DNA of 7,751 bases from Oscillospiraceae bacterium (GTDB taxonomy: Bacteria; Bacillota; Clostridia; Oscillospirales; Ruminococcaceae), in contig JAFSHJ010000087.1 in assembly GCA_017440425.1 (NCBI GenBank), positions 1 through 7,751 of the forward strand. Direction: 5' to 3'. Positions 7,039 through 7,751 of this stretch are shown here, in pieces; position 1 is the stretch's first letter; the number at the start of each line of letters is the position of its first letter. Made by a program: the position numbers and the translations under genes. Below the pieces are notes generated by a model, which saw nothing but the letters and a program-made list of their open reading frames with translations, searched no databases and was not told the DNA's origin.

Positions 7039-7404
7039 CTTGTAATTCAGGATGATGATCGAACCAACAGGTATGCGCTGACGTTATGTTCCGAAAAGAC
7101 GATGAACAACTGAGACGCAACCCAGGATAATCGCATCAAATCACAATCAGATCAGAGTCTATATAGCAAAGATTACTTTTACTACTCTTATTGACCATTT
7201 CACAAGTTCATGCCGCTAGGCATATTCGGTTTATAGTAACCAACTTATAAAACTGAGCTTTTAACTCAATCAATAAGGCAACAGAAGTTGCCACCTGCAT
7301 CAGAGGTTTCTCGGCATTCGACCCGGCTGTCCGTATGGCCTCAGCCGATAAAAATCGGCGGTCGTTCAATCTTGCTTTGGAAAGACAAATTTCCAATTGA
7401 GATT
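7004..7404 (-). ncRNA. Putative structured non-coding RNA of about 400 nt, family not recognised
   Basis: The unit is defined by a near-perfect promoter (7411-7439) and a strong terminator (7004-7038), with no credible reading frame between. Read on the - strand, helices in order are: TTGGAAA/TTTCCAA, 7 bp (7377-7396); GCCGAT-TTTT-ATCGGC (7344-7359), optionally enclosed by CGACC/GGTCG (7360-7364 with 7319-7323); GGCAAC-TTCT-GTTGCC (7277-7292); a small three-way junction (7204-7246) with ATGCC/GGCAT and GGTT/AACC arms; an 8-bp stem with one bulge (7164-7184); GATGCGA/TTGCGTC (7114-7137) with two G-U pairs; and TGTTC/GAACA (7087-7108). The 7277-7365 part is visibly richer in G+C than its AT-rich surroundings. 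I saw no RNase P core (GAGGAAAGTCC), no tmRNA tag or CCA end, no SRP GGAAG motif and no T-box. It could instead be a long attenuated leader of potABCD. Existence as a transcript is moderately likely; the function is unknown. Confidence 0.55.
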
Positions 7405-7410
7405 AAATCA

Positions 7411-7439
7411 AGTATATCACTTTATGAAAAGAATGTCAA
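7411..7439 (-). promoter_or_regulatory. Strong extended -10 sigma-A promoter reading into the putative ncRNA
   Basis: On the - strand TTGACA (complement of 7434-7439) is perfect and is followed by 17 bp and TATACT (complement of 7411-7416). A TG dinucleotide sits one base before the -10 (extended -10). Transcription should begin near 7404. No ATG with a ribosome binding site follows it. Confidence 0.85.
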
Positions 7440-7485
7440 TATAAGGCGGTAAAAAGATTAAATTCGGAACAAACATCAAAGCAAA

Positions 7486-7628
7486 ACAATCTTCATAACC
7501 CTAATTACTCTATGTTTAAGACAAAGACTCATAATGCTTATATTAATCATGATGATTGATAAGAGTCTTATATAAAGAAAAAGAGTCATAAAGATTCTAT
7601 AAGAATCGTTATAACTCATGAAGATTGT
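7486..7628. repeat. AT-rich palindromic element with AAGANTC repeats
   Basis: A perfect 11-bp terminal inverted repeat (ACAATCTTCAT at 7486-7496, ATGAAGATTGT at 7618-7628) encloses two further inverted repeats. AAGACTC/GAGTCTT (7524-7530 with 7563-7569) contains the small hairpin AATCA-TGA-TGATT (7545-7557). A 16-position imperfect stem (7583-7598 with 7602-7617) has a 3-nt loop. Together they would fold as a closing helix carrying two arms. AAGA-starting motifs begin at 7561, 7581, 7591, 7601 and 7621, a strict 10-bp register. The element lies between two divergent promoters and touches the + strand one. It could be a structured RNA, a cluster of operators, or a remnant of a small mobile repeat. 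No direct target-site duplication was found. Confidence 0.6.
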
Positions 7629-7635
7629 GGGAATA

Positions 7636-7664
7636 TTGAAGTCCAAAACAATTTATGGTATAAT
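7636..7664 (+). promoter_or_regulatory. Extended -10 promoter for the gene starting at 7703
   Basis: TATAAT at 7659-7664 is perfect and is preceded by TGG, an extended -10. TTGAAG at 7636-7641 is a 4-of-6 -35 match at 17-bp spacing. A start near 7671 gives a leader of about 30 nt that contains GGAG at 7691-7694. The -35 begins 8 bp after the end of the palindromic element. Confidence 0.8.
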
Positions 7665-7702
7665 GCAATCAATTCGACAAACTTGAATTTGGAGTTACCA
7701 TT

Positions 7703-7751
7703 ATGGACAGAAAAGAGATATTGGAAAATTATTATAGTGAGTGGAACGAAG
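7703..7751 (+). CDS. Start of a protein gene cut off by the window end, possibly a methyltransferase
   Basis: Sixteen codons are visible (MDRKEILENYYSEWNE), then the window ends. The ATG is well supported: GGAG at 7691-7694 with 8-nt spacing, and a strong promoter about 40 nt upstream. The opening, a charged helix with Lys-Glu-Ile-Leu and then a Tyr-Tyr and acidic stretch, resembles the N-terminus of class I SAM-dependent methyltransferases common in Clostridia. Sixteen residues cannot prove that, so the product is left open. It is divergent from the putative ncRNA and the pot operon. Confidence 0.7.
   Translation, partial: MDRKEILENYYSEWNE

Noticed and set aside
7208..7396. Open frame of 62 codons on the - strand inside the putative ncRNA
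   Set aside because: It has no ATG start (it opens with ATT) and no ribosome binding site at its start, and it runs through several RNA helices. I treat it as chance, though a small peptide is not formally excluded.
7261..7404. Shorter RNA ending near 7245-7260 at TTGAG-TAAAA-CTCAG followed by TTTTAT
   Set aside because: The stem is only about five pairs with wobble and the U-run is short. The hairpin at 7004-7038 is far stronger, so the longer RNA is preferred, though a processed short form is possible.
7004..7404. tmRNA, RNase P RNA, SRP RNA, T-box or common riboswitch
   Set aside because: I looked for GAGGAAAGTCC, a CCA-ended tRNA-like domain with a tag frame, the SRP GGAAG core and the T-box GGTGG element and found none. 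A covariance-model search could still overturn this.
7440..7640. CRISPR array
   Set aside because: The repeated AAGANTC motifs are only about 7 bp and are spaced at 10 or 20 bp, far shorter than CRISPR repeats and spacers. No cas gene is present.

Overview
The window looks like a chromosomal piece from an anaerobic Firmicute, most likely a gut-type Clostridia (Ruminococcaceae/Oscillospiraceae-like). This is an inference from four things: canonical sigma-A promoters, strong AGGAGG-type ribosome binding sites, a potABCD operon with a lipoprotein PotD, and the type of sialate O-acetylesterase-like enzyme present. No rRNA or taxonomic marker is in view, so genus is open.

Positions 1-2511 (+ strand) hold three genes. 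The first is an SGNH-type acetylesterase whose N-terminus lies outside the window. The second is a LURP-one/YxjI-family protein, and the third a small alpha/beta hydrolase. They end at a long hairpin (2526-2561) that can terminate transcription in both directions, because the next gene converges on it.

Positions 2590-6952 (- strand) hold a small DUF4190-like membrane protein with its own perfect-consensus promoter, and upstream of it the complete potA-potB-potC-potD polyamine ABC transporter operon. The pot genes are packed tightly: potA and potB overlap by ATGA, potB and potC are separated by 1 nt, and potC and potD by 11 nt with the potD ribosome binding site overlapping the potC stop. A perfect 12-bp hairpin ends the operon. 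PotD captures the polyamine at the membrane surface, PotB and PotC form the channel, and PotA hydrolyses ATP.

Positions 6953-7702 contain no convincing protein gene but much signal. An extended-consensus promoter (7411-7439) fires on the - strand, and about 400 nt later there is a strong intrinsic terminator (7004-7038). Several hairpins lie between, some with G-U pairs that form only on the - strand. This is best read as an uncatalogued structured RNA of about 400 nt, or less likely as a very long attenuated leader of potABCD. I could not match it to tmRNA, RNase P RNA, SRP RNA or a riboswitch class I know. Beyond it lies a 143-bp AT-rich palindromic element (7486-7628) carrying repeated AAGANTC motifs, five AAGA-starting copies of which begin at multiples of 10 bp. 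It abuts an extended -10 promoter that drives a + strand gene cut off by the window end (7703 onward).
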